Of a DNA stretch of 64,000 nt, positions 21,376 to 32,178 are shown piece after piece. The first letter of the stretch is position 1. Each line of letters begins with the position of its first letter. Location of the stretch: NCBI GenBank assembly GCA_006386115.1, contig VFIW01000047.1:248001-312000 (forward strand), in the 5' to 3' direction. This DNA is from Globisporangium splendens (lineage: Eukaryota > Oomycota > Peronosporomycetes > Pythiales > Pythiaceae). The notes below the pieces were generated by a model. It searched no databases. It saw nothing but the letters and a program-made list of their open reading frames with translations, and had not been told where the DNA came from. A program made the translations under genes and the position numbers.

Positions 21376-22167
21376 ATGGCGGTGGAGGAGGACGAGAGTC
21401 GCTGCCGTTGTGGCGGCCGTACTTGCGGCATTGCGGAGACTCAGACACCGCGCCAAGAGCGTGTCAATCAAGTGTTGACGTTGGAACTCCACCATCAGAT
21501 CATGATGGGTACATCCAGTCGACAACCTCATGTCGTCCACCCATCATCGCTCATAACGACTGGTTCCAGCGCACTGCTCGTTCCACAAGAAGGCTGCTGG
21601 TGTCCATGCCACAATCCGAGTAACAGTAATATTTGTCTTGTCGCGAAGCCCAAGGTGTCGCTGAACGGAGAAATCCCCTCTCGCCCTCGCACGATCGTGC
21701 TCGCCGAAGTAGCGAACCGTTCTGTGCAGGATTGCTTGGACGCATGCAGCAGCTACTCTGCCGAAATTCCTGAGCTCGAGCTCGCGGTGCTCGTCAAGAT
21801 TTTCCCTCGACGCCGGATCGATATGCGGTTTGCCTGTCTTTTCGTCATGATGCGGCGAGATCCTGCTAGCGAGGTGGCGACGGTAACTGATACGGTGAGT
21901 TTTGGAAGCTGTCCGCTCTCGATCGAGACGATCCGCACGATTGAATCGTTCCAGGACAATGTGACGCCGTATCAACCTCGCCACTTGGCTCCAGTTGTCG
22001 CCTCCGTGGACCCGAACAATTTATGGATTGGCGACAGAAACATGCTGGTGGACATTCGCAAGACAGATATGTTTGCAGGGGCGGACGACGAAGTTGATTT
22101 TCTAGAGGTATCCCAACAGGAATTTGAGCTTCACTCCATCTTCCGAGAAGTGAGCTACGTTCTCTAG
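21376..22167 (+). CDS. unrecognised 263-residue protein
   Basis: A single exon from ATG at 21376 (MAVEEDESRCRCGGRTCG) to a stop before 22168. The first 30 codons lie outside the inverted repeat and the rest inside its right arm, so this is the likely source copy. Recognisable blocks are 'VAKPKVSLNGEIPSRPRTIV', 'AEVANRSVQDCLDACSSY', 'IPELELAVLVKIFPRRRIDM' and 'RFACLFVMMRRD'. The alternation of a proline-rich strand, a hydrophobic strand and a helix recalls the Uma2-like/PD-(D/E)XK nuclease fold found in some oomycete orphan families. The catalytic D...ExK residues are not convincingly present, so this is only a suggestion. It belongs to a small local family (see 20768-21079). Confidence 0.5.
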   Translation: MAVEEDESRCRCGGRTCGIAETQTPRQERVNQVLTLELHHQIMMGTSSRQPHVVHPSSLITTGSSALLVPQEGCWCPCHNPSNSNICLVAKPKVSLNGEIPSRPRTIVLAEVANRSVQDCLDACSSYSAEIPELELAVLVKIFPRRRIDMRFACLFVMMRRDPASEVATVTDTVSFGSCPLSIETIRTIESFQDNVTPYQPRHLAPVVASVDPNNLWIGDRNMLVDIRKTDMFAGADDEVDFLEVSQQEFELHSIFREVSYVL

Positions 22168-22356
22168 GCGCTACGCAAGGAAGACAGAGCAGAATCTGGT
22201 TCACATGGATGCCGGTCGCGAGTAACGAAATTCAATCATATCCCTTTGTGTATCTCTGATGAGCTACCTGCATTTCTTGCATGAATACTTCCTGTCTGAG
22301 AGGTCCAGCACGAACTTAAACGTCAGGAATGATATATCCTTTCAAGAAAGCGCGAC
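21467..22356 (+). repeat. right arm of 890-bp inverted repeat
   Basis: Reverse complement of 19262-20151 over the full 890 nt. It contains all but the first ~30 codons of the 263-residue gene plus about 190 nt of 3' flank. Beyond 22356 the similarity ends. Confidence 0.95.
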
Positions 22357-22610
22357 AGTGCGCCCTGGAGACTGACTGCATTTCCTGAGCTTCATTTGTA
22401 TCTCGGCAATAATGGCAACTTTGCAAGCATTTGTTGAATGTTCTTCCTTCGAGTCGCTCGGTTTCGAAATGACCTCCCTTCTTCATCGCAAACCTTTCAT
22501 AGCCCATGCAGTCGATTGTCGTGCAGCTATCTGACGGCTTCTAGCTTTTAGTTTGTCGGCAGTGTTGGGCATTACTGCTCTCAAAAATCGCTGCTAGCGA
22601 TCGTTTTCTC

Positions 22611-23273
22611 ATGAAGCCATCCTCAAAGTTCTGTTGGGGTGAGTTCTGGGTGTGGTCCCTAAGTACGCATGATGAGAACCATGCGAACTTTAAGCACATT
22701 CCTCTCTTGTGTCAGCAGCTGGTTGATGACAAGGTGCCAAAGCACATGCTCGTGGAGATCGGCTTCTGGTGCCAAGCGCACGACCGCGAAGGCGACGCTG
22801 CGACAGCAGACGCGATCGGAGGATACGCCGATCCCCTGCAGCTCGTGGACCACACGTGGGCGGCGGCGAGCGCGGCGCTGCTGCCTCAGCTGCAGTGGTA
22901 CTTGACCGACGGCGCGTTTGTCGAGAGTCATGAGCTCGCGTACAGCTACTGCCGGTTCTCAGACTGCGTCGTCGCGCAGCAGGACCCAAAGGTCATGGGC
23001 GCGTGCACGATGACTGACGGCGTGTACTGCTGGCCAGAGGCGTATTGGCACTACGTGGCGCACCACCATGTACGTCCGCCCGATCCGTTTCTGCGCCACG
23101 TGGAAGCCAACTTTGCCAGCATGCAGCAGCAACGCGCAGCGGTCAGTGACAACGGAGACGTGCTGCTATTATGGGACGAAGCTGAACGGCGCGCCGTACC
23201 GATGCCATCGGCGATGCAGGAGTGGATCACGGCGCACACGACCGTCCAAGTGCACAGGAACGGGTCTCCGTGA
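22611..23273 (+). CDS. unrecognised 220-residue protein
   Basis: A single exon from ATG at 22611 (MKPSSKFCWGEFWVWSLSTH). It is Trp/His/Cys-rich and well composed, with 'LVEIGFWCQAHDREGD', 'LLPQLQWYLTDGAFVESHEL', 'AYSYCRFSDCVVAQQDPKVM' and 'GVYCWPEAYWHYVAHHHVRP'. GC-rich third positions from about 22730 support real coding. The first ~35 codons are less convincing. A splice acceptor in 'cttgtgtcag' near 22716 could mark the true exon start, with a lost or unseen upstream exon. No signal peptide or membrane segment. Function unknown. The cluster of His, Cys and Trp residues could suit a metal-binding or folding domain, but I cannot name one. Confidence 0.6.
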   Translation: MKPSSKFCWGEFWVWSLSTHDENHANFKHIPLLCQQLVDDKVPKHMLVEIGFWCQAHDREGDAATADAIGGYADPLQLVDHTWAAASAALLPQLQWYLTDGAFVESHELAYSYCRFSDCVVAQQDPKVMGACTMTDGVYCWPEAYWHYVAHHHVRPPDPFLRHVEANFASMQQQRAAVSDNGDVLLLWDEAERRAVPMPSAMQEWITAHTTVQVHRNGSP

Positions 23274-23412
23274 TCGTATACCTGGGAAGCAAAACTGTCA
23301 GCAAGCTCAAGTTTTTGTATTTCCGTCGAGTGTACTTACTTGCGAGGTACACGCATCCCTCAAACGTGGCCATCAGAACCTGTTGCAAGCACCGTGTGTC
23401 TTTATATCTACC

Positions 23413-26400
23413 TCACTCACTCTTCGCATCCTGTAGCAGCACTCGGACGGCGTTTGCAATCGTCGCAGTGTCCTCAGATGAAAGTTGCTGTGGTTCCCCG
23501 TTCATTGACTCGAGACGCAACAGGATATCCTGCAGTTGCGAAGCCTCGTGTGTGTCTATCTTGGCCTTGCGCAACGAATCATTTTCCTCTTTGTGTGACG
23601 AGATCTTATCGAGAAGCTCAGTCGCGCGGTCGACGACGGGTGCAGGACACCCTGCCAACGCTGCCGTGTTGATCCCGTACGATTGCTGCGCGAGACCTTG
23701 CACAACGCGGTGGGAGAACACTAGTTGCGTGCTGCTGCTTGCCGTGGTGCGTCGCTCCAGCACTTCCATGCGATGCAGCTGCATCTCCCTCTTGCACGCA
23801 TCCGCGACGAGCTCACTGAGCGCAGTGAAGTGGGTTGCGAATAACGTGCGCACCTGCTTCTCACACAGCGCTTCGAGAACTGCGCCAGCGATCGCGATCC
23901 CGTCATTCACAGACGTCCCACGACCGACTTCGTCCATCAAGACCAGCGATCGCGACGTGGCCTGCGTCAGGATCGTCGACGTTTCCTGCATTTCCACCAT
24001 GAATGTGCTTTTATCCGACGCCAAGTCGTCGGCCGATCCCACGCGACAAAACAGCTTGTCGACCAGCCCAATGCGAGCAAACTTTGCGGGCACGTAGCTC
24101 CCCATTTGCGCGAGAATCACCAAGTGTGCGTTTTGACGCAGAAAAGTGCTTTTGCCACCCATATTTGGCCCCGTGAGCAGCCAGCACGACCCAGACTGTG
24201 GCGACGATGGCGCAAAATGCAGGCTGTTAGGCGTGAACGCACGCATACTCTGATTTCGCGAGTTTTTCCCCTTCAGGTGGGCCGCCTCCACGACAGCATG
24301 GCGTCCGTCTTCAATGTGCAGTTCACGGCTGGCATCCAGGAGTGGCCGTGTAAAGTTTCGGTCAAGGGCCACCTGCGCATGCGAGCACACGACGTCCATG
24401 TGTGAAATCGCACCTGCCATGGCTTGCAGATTGTCGAGAACCGCGAGGACTTGCGTGCGCAAAGACTCGAAAATCTCGTTTTCAATTCGAATCACTTCCT
24501 GAGATGCTTCAAGGAGCTCACGATTGAGATCGCGAATCTCGTCAGTGCGATATCGCACCGAGTTTTTCAACGACTGGATCATTGTCATATCACCGAGAAT
24601 GTGCCTGCTAGCCTCATTCTTCAAGAGTTTGCTGTTTTCCTCATGCGGGATGTCAATGAAGAACCCTTTCTCGGCTTGGTACACGACGCGCAATCGAGTG
24701 GAGCCGAGTAGCTGCCGATACTTTTCCTGCAACTTTTGCTTTTGTGTCGACTGCGGATCATGGTGCAAGACACTTCGCCAATGGTCCAGTTCCTCGGAAT
24801 ATCCCATGCGAACGAACTCGTTCTTGGAATTCAGTGCCGTGAAATCGTCCATTAGTGCTGCGTGGATTTCTGCAGCGACACTTTCAATTTTCTCGCGCTG
24901 GTGGTTCGAATGCGAAGGCAAAAACGAAGAAAAGAGGTGCCCGCAGCACTCTTGTAAGAGCGCAGGCATCCTACGCACATTTCCCAATCGGTTCTGCTTG
25001 GCTTGGTCGTGCTTCTCTAGCAATGTTGCGAGTTTTTTTGCTTCGTCGATCGTCGTCGCCACATTCTTCAGATCCTTGGGGGTCGCGATGCCGATCGAGA
25101 GCCGTTGGAGGCTTCGCTCCATGTCGAACACTTCAGCGAGTTGTTTTCTCGTTTGGCGAAGTAAGGATTCCTGTGTGAAAAAATGCGTGACGGCGTTCAA
25201 CCGTTTCTCGAGATGCTCCAGATTCATCAGTGGGGACGATAAATGCGACTAGAGACGGGCAAAGAAATGCGTTAACAGGGCCGATTAGTACAGATTTGAC
25301 TCTACGTGAAAGCAAACTCCCTCACAAGCACGTACAGCGAGAAGACGAGAGCCACCGGGAGTAACTGTGGAGTCAATCGCATGAAGAAGACTCGAACCTT
25401 TGGACCCACTTAGAGACTGAGTCAAGCGCACAGGAAACGACCACTGTTAAGAACCGCATCTCCCATGCATAAGCCACACGGTAACGACATCGCTTTGCGT
25501 ACCTTTGACACCTCTAGAGCTTTCCAGGCACTTGCATCAATGATCATGTGGTCGGAAGACTCGACGTGAAGCGGTGCTCTCACAAGAGACGTCGCGCTGG
25601 TCCGTGTGAAGTCAATATAGTCCACAATAGCAGACGCAGCAGCATGCTCAGCGCTATCCAATGCTGCCAACTCAGCGTCGTGGAAACTCCTTCTGGACTG
25701 CGACTTGATCCCTGTCGAACAAAAACTATCGCTTGGCCGGTACGTCTTCATACAGTCAAGCGGGATTACAGCGTTGAGTAGCTCCTTCACCTCGTCTCGT
25801 AATGATCCGTTTCTTTCCACCATATCCGACGGAAGCAGAATTTCTTTGGGTGAACACCGTAAAATCGCACTCGCGAGCTTCTCACTCGTGGAGGTCGTGG
25901 ACACAAACTCGCCCGTCGAGACGTCTGCCCACGCAAGCCCCCACTTACTCCCTTTCGCGTCGTAAAACAGCGACGCCAGATAGTTGTTCTCATCGGGAGT
26001 GAGCATCGTGTCTTCGACGAGCGATCCGGGGGTGACGATCCGCACGACCTGGCGGTCCACGAGCGACTTGTAGCCTCGTTTCCTGGCGCTGATAGCACTC
26101 TGGAATGGCACAACACAGCAGAAGAAGAGAAAACCACACACCATTAATGCTCACAGGCAAGACGAGCAACCAAGGTAGCTGTTGGAATTGCAAACGTCTA
26201 AACACGGACCTCGACTTGGTTGCAGATTGCGACTTTGACGCCATGATGCATCACCTAATCACGAGTTCAATCAACACATGGGGTATCAGACACTGGACTA
26301 TGAGCGACATACTGAGGGTTCTCCATATACACGCTACGCACCAGTTTTTCCACATACGAGTCGAGTGATGTCAGCGGGAACCCGCACATTTCCTCCAGTT

Positions 26401-26942
26401 CATTCGCCTGCTTGGATTTCTTTGTCAGCGCCAGGTTCAGCAGCTACAACGAGACGCATTCAGACCCAACATCTATCATCAGCAAGGCTTCATGTGCGAT
26501 TTCTTTGCCAAGCAGGACTCAAAAATGCATGTACATGAGAAGCTCGGCGTGCATCATTGCCAAAGAACTCGTAAAAGTCGCCGACTTGGAACAGCAGCAT
26601 GCAATCTACAACACAGACACTCGTAAGCTCCATGCATAGATAGATTCACATACAGAGCGTGTCCTGCTATGCGTGCTATATACCTGGGTACTCTTTCTTG
26701 CGGTCCAAGTACTGCTGCACCATTGGCGTCGTCGTCGGCGCTTGCGCTCTGTTCGCTGCGTCCGTCGAGAGCCATCGCCATGGTCCTGCTGCTTGTGCGG
26801 ATAACGTCACGGGATTCGCGCCATCACGCGCAGCGTAGCGACGCCTGTGCGCACGCAGCAGCCGCTTCGTGCTTGCGTCCCGCAGTCCACAGGCCGCCGC
26901 GACGTGTGGCAGACGCGCCGTCGCACTGCGCATCATCCACAT
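23413..26942 (-). CDS. mitochondrial-type MutS homologue (MSH1-like)
   Basis: Seven exons (26942-26684, 26605-26535, 26443-26342, 26254-26210, 26099-25503, 25416-25336, 25248-23413) join in frame to 996 residues. The Arg/Ala-rich N-terminus (~70 residues) looks like a mitochondrial presequence. Next comes the bacterial-MutS-like start 'TTTPMVQQYLDRKKEYPD' and the mismatch-recognition loop 'LLFQVGDFYEFFGNDA' containing F-x-E. Further on are 'VKVAICNQVE', 'VVRIVTPGSLVEDTML', the lever/clamp region, and the ATPase: Walker A 'GPNMGGKSTFLRQ', the 'SADDLASDKSTFMVEMQET' signature, Walker B 'LVLMDEVGRGTS' and the 'ATHFTALSEL' switch. The MutS1 order and presence of the F-x-E motif indicate organellar mismatch repair. 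There is no plant-type GIY-YIG nuclease tail; the protein stops after the helix-turn-helix region at 'VLLQDAKSE'. Confidence 0.93.
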
Positions 26943-27214
26943 GCTTTGCCTCGATCACCATACACATCCACAGATCAACCCCGCATTGCACTCCCCATTT
27001 TCATCCAATCCAAAGCACATAAATACATCTCTCATTGGACAAAATAACTTATTATTGTCCAGTTAAATTACATAATGTTTATGATTGGATGCAAATTTTA
27101 AACATAAGAGCCAATCATAAGGCCCGAAAGCGCATGGAGTTGTGAGGCAGGACGCGCGAATGCGACACAAGCGCACATTTTGAACCAAGACGCACCTGAA
27201 GCACAAAGGAAACC
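26943..27214. promoter_or_regulatory. shared upstream region of divergent MSH1-like and HMBS genes
   Basis: The 272 nt between two divergent ATGs. It is AT-rich around 27000-27110, with repeated 'ccaatca'/'tccaat' and 'tgattgg' boxes (CCAAT-like) on both strands, e.g. near 27004 and 27110. Promoter function is inferred from position. Confidence 0.45.
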
Positions 27215-29019
27215 ATGAGCTCCCCCGTCGCCACTGATGCCACTGCCACCACTGCTCTGTCGGCCGCTGCTGCTGCGCCGCGCAAGACGGTGTACGTGTC
27301 GTCGCGCAAGTCGCAGCTGGCGATGGTGCAGACCAACGAAGTGATCGGCATGCTGCAGGTACACATGAGCGGCTTGCTGTATTTTATGGAGTGACCTTGT
27401 GCGCATATTTACTAATAGTGACGCTATGTGTGTGTCTATGACTGCGATGTGCTGTGATTGCTCTGGTTCTGGTGGTGGCGATTGCGTTGCTCTTGCTCTG
27501 CTTTTCTGGCATAAAAACGTAGGAAATCTACCCGGACATTGACTTTGTTGTTGGGCAGCAAGACACAGTGGGCGACCAGGTATGCTTTGTTGTTTCGTAC
27601 AATGGAGGATGGTATGATAGGTTATGTATCCACCTAGTTCTTCTTACACGTCGATATGTGCGAATTGAAAAGGTCCTGGATCGTCACTTGAGCGAGCTGG
27701 GGACGAGCACGGCATCGGGACTCTTCACCAAGAGCCTGGAGGTATGAAGCACTCTACTATTGAGTGAATTGGATATCTCATTCCCTCCACCTGATCCACT
27801 TAATGCATGCTCTCTGCTTTGCGCGTTGCAGGAAGCTCTGATCGCTGGTACAGCGAGCTTCGCCGTTCACTCACTGAAGGACATGCCAACGACGCTGCCT
27901 AATGGTCTCGTGCTCGGAGCGATTTGCAAACGTGAAAGCCCCGAAGACGCTGCGATCATCCACCCAAAGCACAAGCAGAACGGCATCAAGTGTCTGAAGG
28001 ATCTTCCGGCGGGGAGCATCGTCGGAACCAGTTCGTTGCGCCGTGAAGCTTTGCTGCGCAGTCAGTACCCGACGTTTGAGATCAAGACGATTCGCGGCAA
28101 CATCCAGACTCGTCTGGCGAAACTGGACGAGCAAGGAGAGTACGATGCGATCATCGTAGCTGCGTGTGGCTTCCGTCGCGGTGGTCTGGGCGATCGCATC
28201 GACGAGGTAAGATGACCGGAATGACGAAAGTCTCGAATCTTTTTTCACGGTGAAAGTTCAAGTGAAGTTGACGAGGGTTGCTTAAAATGTGTGTTCTTAT
28301 TGACAGCTCCTCCCAGTTGAGACATTCGGATACGGTGTGGGCCAAGGAAGCATCGGCATCGAGTGCCGCGGCGACGACCAAGAGGTACGCTCTTTGTTTT
28401 AATTGTTTGATGACGCTGTAAATGAGAGTTGTGGGAAGGAGCTGACGCTGCTTGTATTCATTCAATTCGTGGTTCTGCAGACTCTTGACATGCTCGCCAA
28501 GATCGAAGACGAAAAATCTGCGCAAGTCTGTACCGTCGAGCGCAGTTTGTTGTACCATCTCGAAGGCGGGTGCCAAGTAAGTCTTATATGCCTTGAACGT
28601 TTTTTGCTGTGTACTGTGATGCTTATTTAGCCTTTCTTTTCGTTTGTTTACCAAGATCGCGATGGGCGTGAACACCACCATTGAAGAAGACACGCTGACA
28701 CTCACTGCGACCGTTCTCTCGCGCGATGGCAAGAAGAGCATTCGAGGTACACAGTGGTGACTTCCTCTCTTTGTTGCCTGCCACCGTGGCTAAACCATGA
28801 TCTTTCTCTGATATTTGCTGCGTAGAAACGATCTCGGGACCTCGTTTCGAAGCAGAAGGTTTGGGCGAAGTCCTTGCCCAACGCTTCTTGGAAAACGAAC
28901 TCGCGCGAGAGCTTTTGGGCAAAGTGGGCGAGAAGCGTGCACTCACCTACGGTGACGCTGAAGCGCCGGGCGATGCTGCTGCTGCTGCCGCCGCTGCGTC
29001 TGCGCCGGAAGCCAACTAG
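27215..29019 (+). CDS. HMBS: hydroxymethylbilane synthase, copy 1 (intact)
   Basis: Eight exons (27215-27358, 27523-27579, 27673-27741, 27832-28206, 28307-28384, 28481-28576, 28656-28746, 28826-29019) give 367 residues. The enzyme is porphobilinogen deaminase, polymerising four porphobilinogens to hydroxymethylbilane in haem synthesis. Key features are 'SSRKSQLAMVQTNEV', the catalytic Asp in 'FAVHSLKDMPTTLPNGL', 'GTSSLRREALLRSQYP', 'TIRGNIQTRLAKLDEQGEYD' and 'YGVGQGSIGIECR'. The dipyrromethane-cofactor cysteine lies in 'YHLEGGCQ' (about residue 272). The C-terminus is Ala-rich and stops at 'APEAN'. No clear targeting peptide beyond an Ala/Thr-rich start. Part of a three-copy direct array; exons 1-5 and introns 1-4 are nearly identical to copy 3. 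Confidence 0.96.
27293..28388 (+). repeat. 1,096-bp direct repeat, unit A (gene-conversion tract)
   Basis: Matches 32209-33304 at a constant offset of 4,916 nt with no indels. I noted two substitutions: one in intron 1 (gtgctgtgatt versus gtgctgcgatt) and one giving Gln versus His in 'LDEQGEYD'. Introns are as conserved as exons, and similarity drops sharply at both ends. Confidence 0.93.
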
Positions 29020-29304
29020 TGGGTTAGCTGCGTGCCTCTCCTTTCCGGTTTACGCGGTCAACAACTTCGCTTCACTCCTATAGTTTTGTACCAAGAAAAA
29101 GTCCCCGAGTTCCACATGCAAGATGGCTCAATTGCTAGATAAAGAAATGAACTTTGTGCAGCCGCTGGCAGTCTCGCGTTGTGACTCGCACAAATTATGT
29201 TGAAGCGGGGAGTGTCCTGTCTAACGTGTTGTACTTTGACTCAGTGGTAAGGAAATGAATGTAGGATTTGCACCTGTGGGTATTCCCGAATAGCCACAGT
29301 TGCT

Positions 29305-30094
29305 ATGCGTACGCTTGAAGAGAATCATGCGACTGCGGTTCGACATGATAACCTCCAGATGGTCCAGCGGCTTTGCGAGGTGTATTACCCCTCGGCAGGG
29401 TTCGCCACCCACGCGATGCGAGAAGCCTCACGGTGGTTCAATGGCTGCACGAACATCAACTTCACGGGCGATGAATTTAGCTGCGAAGGGAAGCCATCTC
29501 GAAATCGTGCAATGGTTTCATGCGAACCGAAGCGAAGGATGCACTTATGCAGCAATGGGATGTGCAGCCGAAAACGGCCGTCTTGACGTCGTGCGATGGC
29601 TTCGTTCCCATCGAAACGAGGGACGCACGCGGGGTGCGATGGACAATGCGGCCAAAAATGGTCAGTTGCACGTTGTAAAGTGGCTCCATGAACACCGCCA
29701 CGAAGGATGCTCTGCGAGGGAAATGGACGGCGCTGCTTCGCGTGGCCACTTGGATGTCGTCAAATGGCTGCGTGAGCATCGCAGTGAAGTGTGCTCCGTT
29801 GCAGCCATGGATGGTGCAGCATTCCGCAACCGCCTGGATGTCGTAAAGTGGCTCCACCAGAATCGAACGGAAGGGTGCACAGCATACACCACGACGTACG
29901 TTGAACTCTTCTTGCGGTTGTGCGAGACTCACCGTCATGGAGCTAGGCTCTTACGCGATCGTTCGAGCCACAAGTACATCGGTGTGCTCTTGGACTCTAT
30001 GCGCGACCATCAGCAACGTTTGTGCAGTGTTGCCATGTTCTTCTTTCCAGCGAGCTCAGTCCCACGTCTAGATTGCCTGGCTCAGAGAAGATGA
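29305..30094 (+). pseudogene. ankyrin-like repeat protein remnant
   Basis: Repeats of about 26-33 residues of the oomycete ankyrin-like type are visible: 'AAENGRLDVVRWLRSHRNEG', 'AAKNGQLHVVKWLHEHRHEG', 'AASRGHLDVVKWLREHRSEV' and 'AAFRNRLDVVKWLHQNRTEG'. The 5' part is broken. 'MVQRLCEVYYPSAGFATHAM' (from 29305) is in one frame and 'VVQWLHEHQLHG' (about 29432-29470) is in a second. The remaining repeats, from 'AMNLAAKGSHLEIVQW', are in a third. At least two frameshifts are therefore needed to join them, so this is a decayed fragment. It lies between HMBS copies 1 and 2. Confidence 0.8.
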
Positions 30095-30686
30095 TGAATA
30101 AATGCTCTGTTTGCTATCATTCGACACGATGATCCTACCGAAGACAAAAACCTGCCACGGCAATGACCGACGGGATTTAGTGAAATATTCAAGTGTGCGT
30201 TGACAACTGCGGACGAGGGTGTCTTGGTCACTCCTCGTGTTTGGTCAACTTGGTCGAGTTTTGAAGCGACAATGGCTCAGCAAAGGGGGCATGTTCCTGC
30301 AACTTCTAGGTATGCGCCTCATTTTGTCGGTCCAGTGGGAGGATATGAGAGGAACATGTTCTCCCCTTGAACTGCAGTTTGCTTCTTTTGCCTCGCATCG
30401 GTTCAATGATGTGTGTGCTTTGAATGCATTTTCGTTCATAGCAACACATCGCCAGACAGCTTGTTCTCGGGTACTGGAATGCAGATTGCTTGATCACTTC
30501 GTTCTGGTACCCATCAAATCTGATTAGTGCATGGTGTGGTGGCACAAGAGAATCGAGACTCACTTCTTCTTGTCAGGTGGCGACTCGCATGACACACGTG
30601 GAGTCTTGATACCTTCATTTCAAGACTAGACAGCTGGTGCGCACAACTCAAGTGAAGATACAGACACAGAGCAGCACACAACAAGA
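30095..30686. other. intergenic region
   Basis: Between the ankyrin-like remnant and HMBS copy 2. No coding signal recognised on either strand. Confidence 0.55.
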
Positions 30687-31535
30687 ATGGACGATACTAC
30701 TGACCGAAAGCGAGTGTATGTGGCAACGCGCAAGTCCCATTTGGCGATGGTGCAGACCAAGGAAGTGATTGGCATGCTTCAGGTTACTCCACGTCTGCTC
30801 TTTTGCATCTGCTTGATCTGTAAACACAAAGAGCTGACGTCCACAATGCGCAGAAGCTCTACCCAGACGTGGACTTTGTCGTGGGCCAACAAGGTACGCT
30901 TGGTGACCAGGTACGGCAATCGAAGGAGCTAATTACACCATTGACCTTGCTGCCGAATGTATGCACAAATGAATGGAGGTTGCCGCACTTTGTTTAGGCT
31001 TTGGATCGGCACTTGAGCGATTTGGGATCGAGCATTGCACTAGGCGTCTTCACCAAGAGTCTTGAGGCAGGTGCAAACTTGATGCGTTGTCCTGCTTCTG
31101 GTTTGTTTCTCTGCTTTTGCCCACAATGGATGCAATCGAACGCGAATGTAGGGTGCTTTGCTCACGCACACTCTAAGTGGCGAGGACGACTCGCTGGCGC
31201 TGACGGCTACGACCCTTTCTCGAGACGGAATACAGCAAGTGCAAGGCAAGTACAACATGCGTGCAAATACTGCTGCTCTAATAGCTGCTATTCGAATACT
31301 GACACCATCTCTCCACCTCGTTGTTGATGCATGCAACGCTCTAGATTCGATTTCCGGGTCACGCTTTGAAGTCGAGTGTTTTGGTCACGAACTCGCTCAG
31401 CGTTTTCTTGCAAATGAGCATGCGCGATCGCTCTTAGGCAAGCACGAAGGCGAAGCAAAGCGTGCAATCACGTATGGCGACGTTGAGACACCAGGCGATG
31501 CTGAGGCGGCGGCCGCCGCTGCTACTGCAAATTAG
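30687..31535 (+). pseudogene. hydroxymethylbilane synthase, copy 2 (internally deleted)
   Basis: Exon 1 (30687-30782, 'KRVYVATRKSHLAMVQTKEV'), exon 2 (30854-30910, 'KLYPDVDFVVGQQGTLGDQ') and exon 3 (30998-31066, 'ALDRHLSDLGSSIALGVFTK') are recognisable. The equivalents of exons 4-6 are gone, removing the catalytic Asp, substrate-binding arginines and cofactor Cys. Remnants of exon 7 ('SLALTATTLSRDGIQQVQ', from about 31158, ending 31245) and exon 8 ('ISGSRFEVECFGHELAQRFL', to 31535) follow. The exon 7/8 intron begins GCAAGT, a GC-AG donor, at 31246. It is 99 nt long and stop-free. The product cannot be an HMBS enzyme. Sequence divergence shows that this copy escaped the recent conversion seen between copies 1 and 3. 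Confidence 0.85.
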
Positions 31536-32178
31536 GGCATGTGCGCATTGACAGAGCGTAAAAACAAACCCATGGGCAAATGAAATCACACAGGATGAAA
31601 CTAAGAGCATCTACACAATTCCAGAGGTGTGCCATATGGTTTCCATCATGTGGCTTCGTTGTAAACCAATGATTCGATGCTGATTCACATGGTGGAGTGA
31701 CCAAGCGACAAGAATATGGGCTGGGACTTCGTGCTGCGGGTGCCAGTCCTGAGTCGATGTTGGAAGCACGGATGGCGTCTCTATCCACCTCCCCAGACAC
31801 GAATGTGTCATGTGAGACTTGACCCTTTCTGTACCCATTTCTCCTGACCTTTCGAATCGGAGTCAGAACTTCTGGCTTCTTTTCCATTTATGACCAATCA
31901 AGTCGACTTGATGTTGCATTAATGGCCAATGATCATACAGTAATTTAAGAAGTGCAAGTGGATTCGTTCATAGATAGTGGAAAGTAGCCAATCAGAGAGT
32001 ACGAATTGGTCAAACGTGTGCCTCGCTTCAGACAACTTGCTGACTATCAAATGCAGTCAATCGTGCTCGAAGATGTGCAATGCCCGAAGCGATTTCTAGT
32101 TCACAAACGACATAACTGAATCTACTCTCCACGCACACAGCCATCTACTGTACACACCAAGAATCTTTCATCCGCACT
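31536..32178. other. intergenic region
   Basis: Between HMBS copies 2 and 3. Short 'ccaatca/ccaatga' boxes occur at about 31893, 31926 and 31988, as upstream of copy 1. No gene recognised. Confidence 0.5.

Noticed and set aside
25380..25420. 'ggttcgagtc'-like T-loop sequence on the minus strand, suggesting a tRNA
   Set aside because: It is coding sequence of exon 6 of the MutS gene and no cloverleaf partner arms surround it.
29305..30094. Ankyrin-like repeats as an intact gene
   Set aside because: The repeat pattern continues through three different frames with no plausible introns between them.
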